From: Mansonella perstans
Taxonomy: Eukaryota; Nematoda; Chromadorea; Rhabditida; Onchocercidae
Assembly (NCBI GenBank): GCA_037074765.1
Contig: JBAMDO010000019.1
Location: 124,001 to 188,000 of the forward strand
DNA length: 64,000 bases
Direction: 5' to 3'
Below, in pieces: positions 39,301 to 50,900 of this stretch. The stretch's first letter is position 1; each line of letters starts with the position of its first letter. The notes under the pieces are model-generated. The model searched no databases, was not told the DNA's origin, and saw only the letters and a list, made by a program, of their open reading frames with translations. The position numbers were made by a program, and so were the translations under genes.

Positions 39301-40586
39301 CCCACCTATATACGTGATGCATTTTCGATGTGCGCTATGAATTGGACATCGTGTCTTGATTGGGTATTCTGCATTTGCTTGATTCTTTGCTAATATACAA
39401 GAATTCACATGTCCTCGAAGAAATGATCAAGTTGTATTGAAACTAATAAGAGAGGAAATGGCAAGTTAGTTGGATATCAAACAAAAGTGGCCATTTCAAT
39501 CGCCAACTAATTTGACAATCGAGTGGATCAATAATTCTTTCACTTGACGACATAGTAGTTGCTTATATATTCAATTAGTTTCTAAATTCGCGAATAATTC
39601 TGAAATTTAACTGATGAATATTTTTGAAGAACGGAAGTTTATATGATTTTGTTCGAATTTCAGGTAGTAAGTGATAAGAATATCAATGAAAAAACTAGCT
39701 GGAATCTGCACGGATATTCAAGAGATGCCAAACTGGCAGAAAAATTTGTGAATTTGAAAATTCAGTTACAGTGGAGTGAATGGTCATCATGCGAGCAAGG
39801 AACTACAGTGAGGACTAGGGAAGGTATTTCTTTTTCAATTCTTGGACTATAACAAAAATAGCTGTGGGTTCTCAGAAATTTTCCAAATTTTCAGGTCATT
39901 GTTATTTGAGCAAGATTGATCCCAGTAAAGATATCGGTCAACTAGTAGAGGGTATGTTTTCTGACTATGATCTCTTCAACTGGGTGACGAGGCTGAAGAA
40001 TCATATGTCAGAAATTCCCGAATTCAATATTACTGGTATACGTCTTTACAGGTAATTTGTAGAAACTCTTTATTTTTTCGTTCTTCCCATTGAGTAAAAT
40101 CAATTTAAATTCCAAATTTATTGTAAAAAAAGCTCATCAATGCTAATATTTTTCTATTTCAGTGGGCTAATATCGAAATTGATTCATGAAGGGGCATTTG
40201 GTGGTGACAAAACGTATGATGATTGTTACAGTGTTGGTGCTAATATTACAGCCTTTTTTTTTCACTATTGTTAAATTTCAATTCATATACATTTTTCTCA
40301 GTATCAGTCTTAAAAAACTTTAAAAATAGTGCAATGAGTTAAAAATATGAACAGAATTTTTTTGCAGATATCAGAACTGTTCTTTAAGAAGCCAAGAGCG
40401 ACGAAACGCTGGCTCGCTGCAATCTTCGCAGCATTTGGAATTGAGAATGTCGAATCATTGTTGAAAACGAGTAATCGATTATGCCTGTATTATTATAACA
40501 AGCCAACCATACGAAGAGATAATGCACCAGCTATCGTCTACGTTGGTACCCATCTCGTAGACACACAACGCTGTCCATTTCATTAA
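36364..40586 (+). CDS. FAM187-like immunoglobulin-domain membrane/secreted protein
   Basis: Eleven exons with consistent phases: 36364-36417, 36551-36706, 36975-37118, 37505-37675, 38282-38391, 38777-38805, 39194-39363, 39664-39823, 39895-40051, 40163-40232 and 40368-40586; 479 residues. It starts with a signal peptide (MIYILAIIFLIICGAESS). Features include an Ig-like part with WPGQRIDLRCVMC and SENEGLYRCL (the D.G.Y.C Ig pattern), and a WSEWSSC block followed by VRTREGHCYL, matching FAM187 proteins. FAM187 proteins are poorly characterised single-chain Ig proteins, so function is inferred only as extracellular or surface binding. The exon 10 donor (GTTGGT) is weak; another donor at 40214 would give an earlier stop at 40464. 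The short gap after pbs-1 suggests an operon. Confidence 0.7.
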
Positions 40587-43399
40587 ATCTTGGAAACTTA
40601 TATTCACTAGAATCCATTCGTTAATTTTGTTATTAGAGTTGGAATTACTGCTGTTTCATTTTTGAGATAAAAATTGAACTTTTTGAAGTCTTTCACATTT
40701 CAATTCTATTTTATGTTTATTTATTATCATATTCGATTTCTTCGGCGGTTTTGTTAGTATGCCTTATATTGCTTGACTGTTTTCCTCTTGACTTTGGAGT
40801 TTCCCTTTTCTTTTTTGTTTTAAACAAAATTGAATGTTATTTAATTATTTCATTTTTGCTTAAATCATTTCTGGCTACAAATCGCTTCATAATTTTGTTT
40901 TAAACAGAGCAGTGTCTTAGTCTTTAACCTTAACAAGCGATAACTTATCTTGACACGGTTAATTTATTCTGTTCTGAATGAAGCAAAAATGTTTAAATTC
41001 ACAGTAACATAACTAATCTGCATTTTACCGGTTATTTGTTATCAATTTTAACAAGCAGCATCGCATAAAAAGAAGCACTATTAGACGAAAAAAAAATTTA
41101 AGGATAACAGAGAAAGCCATCCTGGTATAAGTGGACTTAATGCATAATTAACTAATTTGATGTTCATACATTTGTACTTATAAATATTTGAAAACTATTA
41201 TCGATATTAAAAAATTGATATTAATTAAAATGTCCTATCTAATTAAAAGATATTAGCCTTCTTGAAACTCTAAAGCATGAAACTTGCGGCACTGAACTGA
41301 ATGATATGGCTCTGGTTTGATTTATTATCCTGTTACCATTTTTCATATCGTTCATTATTGCTGATTGTTTTTTGTAATTTTCTAGGATCCAATTAATATT
41401 GGAATGACGAGAATTCTAGATCATCATGAGCAAGAAACCTTTCAATCCTGTACTGGCTAAGTCAAAAGCTGTCAATAAACGGAACGTTTCGAATTGGAAC
41501 TCAAGTACAGATTGATTTGAATTTAAAAATGATTTAAGTCACTATTTTTAGCTAACTAGTTGTATTTTCGTATAGCTAATTATGACTTGGTTGGATCTCT
41601 TGAAATAATTTGTGGGAAGTGTGGTACATGTCAGCTCTTTCTCACCTAAAAGTTTCTCAATTTTTGATTTGATCAATTTATGAAGGAAGAAAAGGGTTAG
41701 AAAAAGGACAATGACGTCAAACGTCGCTTTTCTTTGTTTTGTTTAGAAATTTAATGTAAATTCGAGATTGATTTAAAAAATTTAACTTGAAATGAACCAA
41801 CAATGACAACTTTATTTTGGTGCTCATTTGTTTCTTAGCCGTGCAGCGTAAGAAGGATTAGACTGTGCCTGACTCTAAGATTGGTCATTTAGTTTCTTGC
41901 ACTGCTAAGCTCTTGGTGAAACATTGATAAAAAAAAATCTGTAATACAGATTTTTTAAACAAATAAGGAAATTTGTCGCAAGAAATATCCTGTATTGAAT
42001 GTTTCCGTTCTTTACAACAAATAACAGGAAACTGAAAAACAGATTAGTAAAAAAGTTTTTCATATGTTATTGTGGTGACAATAGTGGCGATTGTGGTGAT
42101 GGAGCGGTGGTAGGGTTGTGACAACGATGACGATAGAAGCGATAGAACAAGTAGTATAGATCATCGCCTGAATTTTTGGGTAATGAATAGTGTGCAACCC
42201 GAAGTGACCCCTCCTCACCCATTTCTCTGTAGCATGTAATTCATCGCACAAACAAAAATTGCTCCTTTTTTCAAATTTAATTGATTTACTAATTCTTTAT
42301 TGAAATTTAATTTTCAGAAATAAACTGTCATTTACATGGAAGACACATTTATGATCTCAGTGTCTCTTTTCGATGATTTTTGCCAACTCCATTCAGCACA
42401 TCAGTTTTAACTCTTCCATATTTTTTTCAGTTCTGCAACGCTCGTGGGCAATAGCTTCCAATTCATAGAAATCATTCATTATTTCCTTGACCGAAAATTT
42501 TGGATTATTTAAATTCGGTATTATTTCATCTTATGCTATGAATTCATTGCTAAAAACTTCTTTCAGACTTTTTAGTGTTGCTTTATTCTGAATTTCACCA
42601 ATGATGAAGTTCATATCAGACGTGTGAAGTGCAGACTGATAAATCTACCACATTTCACAAATCCATGTTTGTTCTAAGAAGATATGAATCGGGAGAAGAG
42701 GATTAAAATTCTTTTGAGATCGAGTATAGATAGTCTCGAAATTGAAGGACAAGGCTTTCAGAAAGAAACTAAATCTTTAAGATAGATCTTCACAACGAAT
42801 AATCTTTCTGTTAGCAGTGTTTCCCTTGCGTAACTTCAAAATATTTGAAGCTTTTATTTTGAAAATATTTTCCATAAAAATATTCCAAATAAAATATGGA
42901 GATGAAGTTTCAGTGTCAGCTTTGCTGGATTATCATTTAATTGAAAATTTGATGAAAACTAGTATTCGAGGACAGCAAACATCAATAGCCAACAATAAAC
43001 GATTATAGTTGAGCTTTATTGCTCTTCTATATTGTATTTACATCAAATTTCCGTGCTAAAAGTTTATTCCTTTTAAAGACCTATTTATATTAAGCCAAAA
43101 TATTTCATTCTATCACTTCTTTTAGTCCAAATTATCTCAATATAATTTTATTGAATTCATGTTTGCCTATAATTTAATAATCTATAATTTAATTAAAACT
43201 TAAAATAAGATAATAAATTACAAATGTATGAGAATAGCATATTCAAAATCTTTCATTGCAAATCATATTTGACTAATAGTCTTTCAAAGTATTTGTAATG
43301 TCAGTTGTTTTGATTTGCTTCACTAAATGTTGTTTAATAATCAGTGATTCACTTGCTTTACCTACATATGACTCATCCATTTCAATTTTTTTTAGAAAG
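40587..43399. other. Mostly empty stretch with a candidate start exon
   Basis: At 41426-41515 a 29-codon frame (MSKKPFNPVLAKSKAVNKRN...) follows an acceptor-like TTTTCTAG by a few dozen bases and could be a first exon; GTACAG inside it could be the donor. A frame near 42900-43005 (SALLDYHLIENLMK...) could also be an exon. I could not link them. The rest shows only AT-rich and GATGG/GTGG patches (about 42065-42140). Confidence 0.3.
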
Positions 43400-46300
43400 A
43401 TGCTTTCAGGGAGTTTAATAGGCTTCGCCTTGGTTATAACTGGTAATCAATAAGTACATACCGATGTAGCTTATTCACCTAATTTCTTATTTTATGTTAT
43501 TTGAATGTTATGTGTAATATAATTTGGAAAATGGTTGTTTAACTAGTATTTCTTGATAGACCAATCCTCTCATTCTTTTTCCTTCTTCTATTTCTACCGT
43601 ACACCAATTTTCTTTTAAAATGATGATTAAAATTAAAGCCAATTTGCATATTTTGATCGTAGAATATTTTGTGATAGCATCTGTAGAGATTTATAAAAAA
43701 GAAAGAAAAAAAAGACGGAAAACCAATACTATTTCTCATCAACAATTTGTACAGAATTCATGTTAGTTCTCAGCGGTAGGGCACGATAAAAGTTAATTGA
43801 GCTTGCAGAGCCGTTCGTTGGACAAGTGTGGGTTTCAAAACGAAACTGGTTTCTGAATGTTATAAACGTTGTTCTTCTAGTTTTCAAAGAGATGATCTTC
43901 CTGAAGCATTGCGGCAAACTTTTGCGATATTTCGTTATTGTGATAGATGAAATGGGTGACTAATTCTAGTTTTAGCAATTAAATTACTGGAAAATAGAAT
44001 TGACATTTTTACGATACATTAAGATTTGATTTTTCTTTCATGTTTCTTTTCTATTGTAGAGTTCGAAGATTGGAAAAAATTAACCGAAGAAATTGGTTTA
44101 TCTACCGTAACTGAAAGCATAATGCAAGTTTCTACTGTTTTTTTCTATCATTTTCGTCTCCGCCAATTCTCAGTGCTTGTACACTTTTACTTGTTAAATT
44201 CCTACCCTTTTCTGCATTTTTTTGTTTATATTCTTATCATTTTCATTTCCAGTTTTTGTAGTATTCAAATCCTTATGTAATTGATATTTAACAAAAAAGA
44301 AAAGAAGCTTTTGATACAAGTTTGTAAAGTTCATTGCAACAGCAGCAACAACATCTTAATATAAAAGATCTGATGGCAACATTGATGTCTCTTTGAAGTA
44401 TTCTGTTATGTTTATTTCAGCTTTGAATTCTAAACAATCAGAAAACAATGACAGATATAAGTGCCATTATCATTGACTTGCGATTCATATATTTGCTCTC
44501 ATAATTATTTCTTTTATTATAATTCAATTGATGTTAAGCAAATTCTAAAAAAACTATCGTTATTTGTCAATTATGATCTTATTGATCGCAATTACTGAAA
44601 TAGTGCAGTAATTGTTTTAAAAAATGAGATGATTAATATCTAAGTAGTAGAAAGGTTTGCGGAACAGCAATTTGCCCGTGCGCAGTGTAATAGAAACGGA
44701 TGGGTTGAATTGTGAACATGATATAGATGAGATAGAAAGGAAAGGAAAGAAAAGGACGGTACAAGTCTTACCATTCTCAGGTGATTTCTTTTCTCAAATA
44801 ACTTGTTTCGATTTTTCAATGCATGAGCACAGAATTCTCAATTTGCTGAGAACTTTTCACGATTGATGTTGTCCTAATAGTCTAGTTAAAATGACATTTT
44901 TTGAGATGAACAAAGAAGGAAAAATTTACTGGAAATGACTCTCTGATAGGCATTGTTTGAATCAAATTAACAAGCCTATTATTAAATGTCGCACTCCCAC
45001 AAAAAGTTTTATAAAAAATTAAAACGTAGCTAATTTACAGTACATCCCTTGTGCAACTTATATTTACAGGAAAATTCAAATTAGACTGTGAAGCTTCAAA
45101 ATAAAAGCAGCAATAACTTGATTAAATAGAATCACGTATACCAGAAAATTGTTTATGTCCTAAACATAATAATATTTTAATTTTAAGCGGGTTTTACACT
45201 TTTTAATCCACTTATGAATATACAATTGCTGTGATCACATTCCACTAAGCATTGAATTAATAATCACATATGGATATCGATGATTTTTATACTAGGCTGG
45301 ATCCTATGTCGAAGCAACGATTTTGAAACAATTATCAAACAGATTAATATTTGGTTTTTTAATATAATTAAAATGTTGAACACTTTCAAGGCTCATTTGT
45401 GATTATTTCGTGTATTGATTTATTGAAATGATGATTTCGGAAATCACAAAAGTCTTATAGACATCTTATTCTACTATTTCTGTGGTTTGTGCTTTTGGCT
45501 TTGGTTTTTTATCACCACAAATGTTTGTTTTACCATCCACTCTTCAAAAAATTTGATTTATTTCATGGTTTTCAAAATTAAAATAAAATGGAATTAACTC
45601 CAGAATCAACACCGACAAGTTAATGAGTGTTTGACGAGCTGTAAGGTTTAATAAGAATGAAGTATTGAAGAATACTTTGGGCAGATAAATAAATGGAGAA
45701 GATAGAGACTTGTTACAAATCGAAAAATCTAACATTGCACCTCAGTGAGAAAAATTCGTAGATTTCAACTTAACATTTCATTTTTGTGATTTTTTTTCCT
45801 TTTCCTTAAGTTTATTCAAAACTAGATTGAAATTGCTTTCGAATTTCTGTATTTATTCGTTCCATATTTAGTACAAATAGATGCTTGTTGAATTCTTAAA
45901 TACGAACAACCGTAATTGTCACTTCTTAAATTGCTGATGGCATTCGAGAAATTGGTTTTATTAAAATGAACAAAACTTTGCAGTGCAGGTCAATTATTTG
46001 GCCTTTTTCAAGTTTATAATATCGCAATACGTATTTGCGGTCTGATTTTACTTTGTTGGTAAACTTCTAACGAGAAAAATAGGGGAAAGTGAATAAAAGA
46101 CACTCGCAGAGGAATATTTTTTCATTTTCCCTGTTTTTTTTTCCGCTTTCTTCATTTCAATAAAACTAATTTCTGGTATGCCATCAGCAATTTAAGAAGT
46201 GACAATTACGGTTGCTTTTATTAATTCCACAGCAATATCTTGCATTTTTATTTTCTTGTATACCATCTTTTCCCGACATTTCCAGTTTATAAATTAAGCA

Positions 46301-46773
46301 AATAACAAATTTTTTTTTCAATACAGTCGTATCTGTATTGAGAATGCATAAGCTAACTATTTACGTCGATTGTTTCTCTCTTCTCAGTAAATATCATTAT
46401 ATTTTTTAATGGATATTATTGAAAAAATGAAATAAAACTAATTTAGAGTTGAAAAACGAATAAAGAAAAGTTTTTATTAAAAAAATCCCATATCCCGAAG
46501 CATATGTTTAAAAAATTAGTTTTTCAGTAGAAGTTCGTAAATAAAATTATATTCAAAAATTTATGTAAACAAAAAATTATTAATCACAGATCAAGAATCT
46601 TCATGAAAAATTTCTAACTTGCAGTGAATAGCTTCATTTTTAGTGATTTCTGATTAGATTTCTCTGTTAACCTTCCTTTTTTAATTTTTATGACGCCTTT
46701 TCAGCCAAATATAGTATTCCGTTTTTTTTTTTGACTTTTAGGATCAACGGACTTTCCTTTTCTTCATGCCTAA
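43400..46773 (+). CDS. Predicted small protein, 90 residues
   Basis: A four-exon model joins in phase: 43400-43442, 44060-44127, 44651-44780 and 46742-46773. The start codon is 4 bases after a TTTTTTTTAG acceptor, a typical spliced-leader position. The predicted protein starts with a hydrophobic segment (MLSGSLIGFALVITG), continues with an amphipathic charged stretch (EFEDWKKLTEEIGLSTVTES) and a polar tail with an acidic-basic pattern. It could be a small secreted or membrane protein. No family is recognised. The last intron (about 1.96 kb) is long and contains a MITE-like element; the very short last exon is the weakest part and may be wrong. Confidence 0.35.
45907..46214. mobile_element. 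MITE-like element with 64-bp terminal inverted repeats
   Basis: The left arm 45907-45970 and right arm 46151-46214 are reverse complements with four mismatches in 64 positions; the outer 37 bp match exactly. The ends read CAACCGTAATTGTCAC... and ...GTGACAATTACGGTTG. The 180-bp interior has no open frame. This is the form of a non-autonomous DNA transposon. I see no clear target-site duplication next to the ends, so the true boundaries could be slightly different. Confidence 0.8.
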
Positions 46774-46789
46774 TTCCATTCCATCACTT

Positions 46790-47300
46790 CACCTGCCCTT
46801 ACTACTTTATATACTAACCCCATCTAAGAGTTGGAATACTTTCTTCAAAGATAGTGGAAGAAGTATTAAAGCTAAACAGAAAGATGATACTGAAAGTTTT
46901 TTAGCCCTTCAGAAAGCTTACAGATCAAATGAAATGACTATTAGGAATGAGAGTGTTATGCGACATGTAAAAGAATTGTCCCTACGTTTCATTATTCCAG
47001 TTCAAATGCTTTGACTAATCTACTTATTGATCTTAACAAATCGTCGCCGAAAGCAATGATGTATATCTTTCATAGTTTTCAGTTCAGATTTCCTTCTAAT
47101 TTTGTCGGTACGAAGGTAAGATATATTTTCGAGTGCTTAATCCTCTTACACTCTTGCATTATTTTCAACAAAGTGTCATTCTTCAAAATTCGGATTAACA
47201 TTCTGACATTTATCCTATTTAAAAGCTTTTGCACAAGCTCCTGTAAAGAACCGCGCAATTATTCCATCTATCTCAATAGATTGTGGAGCTTATAACAGAT
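46790..47300 (+). other. Possible unassigned coding exons
   Basis: Two frames have protein-like composition. One (about 46815-46985) reads SWNTFFKDSGRSIKAKQKDD and continues with a charged helix-like stretch. The other (about 47000-47116, after CCAG) reads SNALTNLLIDLNKSSPKAMM and ends exactly at a GTAAG donor after VGTK. A following segment near 47233-47295 could continue it. No family is recognised and the junctions are unproven. Confidence 0.25.
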
Positions 47301-47875
47301 TCGATTTACAGTTTACCATGCATACATACATAAAAATGCATATTCTCGATTTGTTGAAGTTTGAGTAATGATGCCCACGTGCGATTACAGTGTGAAAAAT
47401 TTTCAATATTTCAAATTTAAAAAATAACATCATAATTCTGGAAAATTTCTGGAATTTCATAAAATATTTTGTTTACTAATATATCCATTAGTTCCGATTG
47501 CATTCTGCACTTGAGTGTTTCAAATGTTTTAACTGTTTCACCATCAATTAACTCATTTATTTGCTCACTTATTTGCAATGTTTTCAAAAATTTCAATTAG
47601 CGTAACATCAAGAATTTTGTTACAAATATCAAGACTGCAACAATTATACGTTATGATTGCTATGCTACATAAGTAATGCGCAATCTTAATTTTCCTAGAT
47701 CTTATGGCATTTGTTCCATTTCTCTAAATGTAAACTTTAAATTGTGTCTAAATCCTTTTTTTATTTGTCCTTATTTTCTTCCTTTTCCAACATTTTTTTC
47801 TGTCATAACACCCTTTCCACTTTAAAAATTTTTGATGAATCACTGCATTGATCCTGAATATTGATAATTTTTATA

Positions 47876-47953
47876 GGATTTGGAAGTGTAGAAAGTTAGA
47901 AAAGCAGCAAACTGGAGGACGTAGACCTCAACGATCATCATGGCCTAATTACG
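47876..47953 (+). promoter_or_regulatory. Aminopeptidase 5' leader with minimal upstream ORF
   Basis: A TTTATAG acceptor at about 47872-47878 probably marks the start of the spliced leader-capped message. An ATG-GCC-TAA three-codon open frame (47940-47948) ends 5 bases before the true start at 47954. If the leader is as predicted, ribosomes meet it first. A different transcript start would exclude it. Confidence 0.4.
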
Positions 47954-50900
47954 ATGGCAGAGGCTAACAACAAAGTTGCTGTAAGTTCAAAAGTGTTTTT
48001 TTCCTTCGCTTAGAAATTTTTAATTTTTTGGTTAGCACTCTTGATTAATTTTCATTATAATAGAAATTGACTTCAGTTCAGACTTATGTTAATTAATTAT
48101 CAATAGCATTTTTCTATGATTATTTGCAAAATACTTATCTTTAATTATTATCTACGAAAACTAATTAAGTAAGGATCCAAATGACAAATTAATCACATTG
48201 TATCTTCTCTTTTACCTTCTCTTTCTTAATAAAAGGCCAATTGTGTTTAAAAGAAGTTGAATGAAGTGTTTTTACAATATTTGATTGTCTGATAAAAGCC
48301 TCGAACAAAAAAGACTCACATTTAGCCTGAAGTCTCATGCTTACTCTGTAGAAATGTTAAATAAACACGAAACTTGTTGACATGGTTCATTTAAGCCAGT
48401 GTTATATTATTGTCAAGTAGGGAAACCTTTTTTTAGAAAAAACAAGAAGTTTAATTCTTTGTTCAGGTGAGAAATTTGGAAATTTTTCGAAGGAAAATAT
48501 TTAGGATTCTAATCCTGCTGTGCCGATGGAAAAGAAAGAACCAATGAAGAAAGCGAAGAATGTCACCTGTACAACGACGACAGCATATTTTTTGTTTATG
48601 ATTGCGGTTGCTTCAGTAGTGTTATCATCATTTATAACTTACTGGATAACAAAAGAAACGTATGATCGATCGCTTGCAATAAGGCCTTCTGCTAATGCCC
48701 AACAAATGATGTGAGTACCATTTAATCTCTTGTCGAAATCTTGGATTGGATTGAAACAGCAAGGAATTGGAAACTAATTGATTGAAACTTTTGGATTTGT
48801 ATCTCAACCACAGTTTTGGAATTGTGATTTTTAAACAAGTATAATCGATACAAAATAATACTTCAAGTCGAACTTTGTTTTTAAACTTGTCTGTTTTTCA
48901 AATATCATTTCCTTTCAAGACAAAAGTTTTTTCACAGTAAAAAGGAAACTGAGCATTTTATATTAGCGTAAAGTCTGTCTTTTGATGAAAAAAATCCACC
49001 ATTTTTTTTGTTTTTAATAAAATATGATCGTCTTCAGCGCAAATATGTCAATGAATGAATCGTCAATAGAAGAAGAGCTCAGTGGCCCAAGTGCAGCTGA
49101 ACTACGTATACCCAAAAACATTGTGCCAATATGGTTTGTATTTTTCAAATAAAATAATTTTTTGTAAAGGCATTAATTCAATGAACCTAACTGTAACAAA
49201 AGCCAGATCAGGGTGAGAAGTAAAGAAGTTGAAGTTTTTATCAGAGAAGCGTCATTTTTCTTGATTCCTTGCTGTTTTGATTTCATGGAAATGAAACAGC
49301 ATTTGATGTTACAGAATAATTTTTTACATAATTTATTTGTTGATTACTGTGAGACAAAACAGCGGTATAGGGTAAGTGGGACTTTTATCTTTTATCTACA
49401 GTTGAATCAATTTCTATCATAATTAAAGTTTGTGAAATATGATTTTATAGTTTTGCAGGTATAATTTGACAATTAAAATTTATCTGCCTGGTTATGTGGA
49501 GATTCCAGCGAATAAGAATAGGACGTTTGATGCTGCGCTGATTATCAAATTTTGGGTTGATGAAATGACCAATAAAATTGTCCTCAATTCCTTAAAGTTG
49601 AATTTTACTGATAACCTGGAGGAAATCAAGATTTTGCAGGATAAAGTTACCGAAACAGAGCAGGTTCCTTACTTATATCTTCTGGACGCTTTTTAATCAT
49701 TCATGATTAAATTTTTCAATCCCGATTTTTACTTTTAAAAACAGTTATTTCCCAGCGCAGTAAATTTGCAAAACAGTCTGCTTCACCATATACTTTATCT
49801 CGATTTATTGCAATCCCGAGGTTTTTATTCTTCCATTGGTGGGCTTTTACACTTTGTGACAGGCGTCTAAATCGTTACTTTTTGTTAGTGATAGAACCGT
49901 TCCGTCCACTTACTCTCTTTTTAGTTCCATTTCAAGAATTCTACTTTTAATTTTACTCCTTTTTTTTTGCTCTTCAAGCAGAAGACAGATAAAATTAACA
50001 ACAATAAAATTTCAGTTCTCGAGAGCGCGGCGAAATTTGGAAAAGAGAGGTTCAGAGGAATACACCACTACCGTACGTACCTTGTTAAACAGTTTTGTGT
50101 ACTTCTGTTGAAGCATAATGTCTTGTTTCCATTGCATGTTTTTCCATGAAAAAATAGTTTGAAGAAATGAAGGTTAGAATAAACTATTGCTCACTTCATC
50201 GTTTCAGGCCAGAATAACTGAAGTGGGGGAAGTGGGAACTTCAATGGGAACAACAGAGGATGAGATAGAAAGTACCACACTTACGTCAGATATAAATCAT
50301 TTGGAACCGGAAAGCACAACTGCAGAGCAAAAATCCATTGAGAAAGTTGCTGCTGGTGTTCAGGTTTTGAGTTACAATTGTTCTTATTTGAAGCCTTACT
50401 TTTTTTTCAAAATTTGAGGTATAATTTTAACATATAATTAAATATAAATTTGAAGTCCTCATTTGAGAGATACTGTATTCAGGTGAAAGAAATTATTATA
50501 AACGAAACGTTGGAAATGGTAACCCTGTTGCTAGATGGAGAGCTGAGCAAGGGCCAAAAGTATTATTTGCAGGTATCATTCAGAAACCTTTAAATTCTTT
50601 TTTTCTAAATGTTTGTCTTTTTCACAAAAATATACAATTTTAGATCGCCTATTCAGGCCCAGTTCATATGAAACTTGCTGGTTTGTATTTGAGTCGATAT
50701 CAGAATGATCAGGATCTGACAAGGTTGAACTTCACGATTTGAATGCATAATTTACAGAGAAGTTACAAATTTTTTCTCCTAACTTCAGGTTCATAGCAGT
50801 AACACAAATGGAACCAACAGATGCTCGCCGAATGGTTCCATGTTTTGATGAACCAGAATTTAAAGCAGTTTGGAAGATTAAAATCATACATCCGATAGGA

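Noticed and set aside
42060..42251. Minus-strand His-rich frame
   Set aside because: It is a translation of GTGGTGATG-type simple sequence and not a protein signature.
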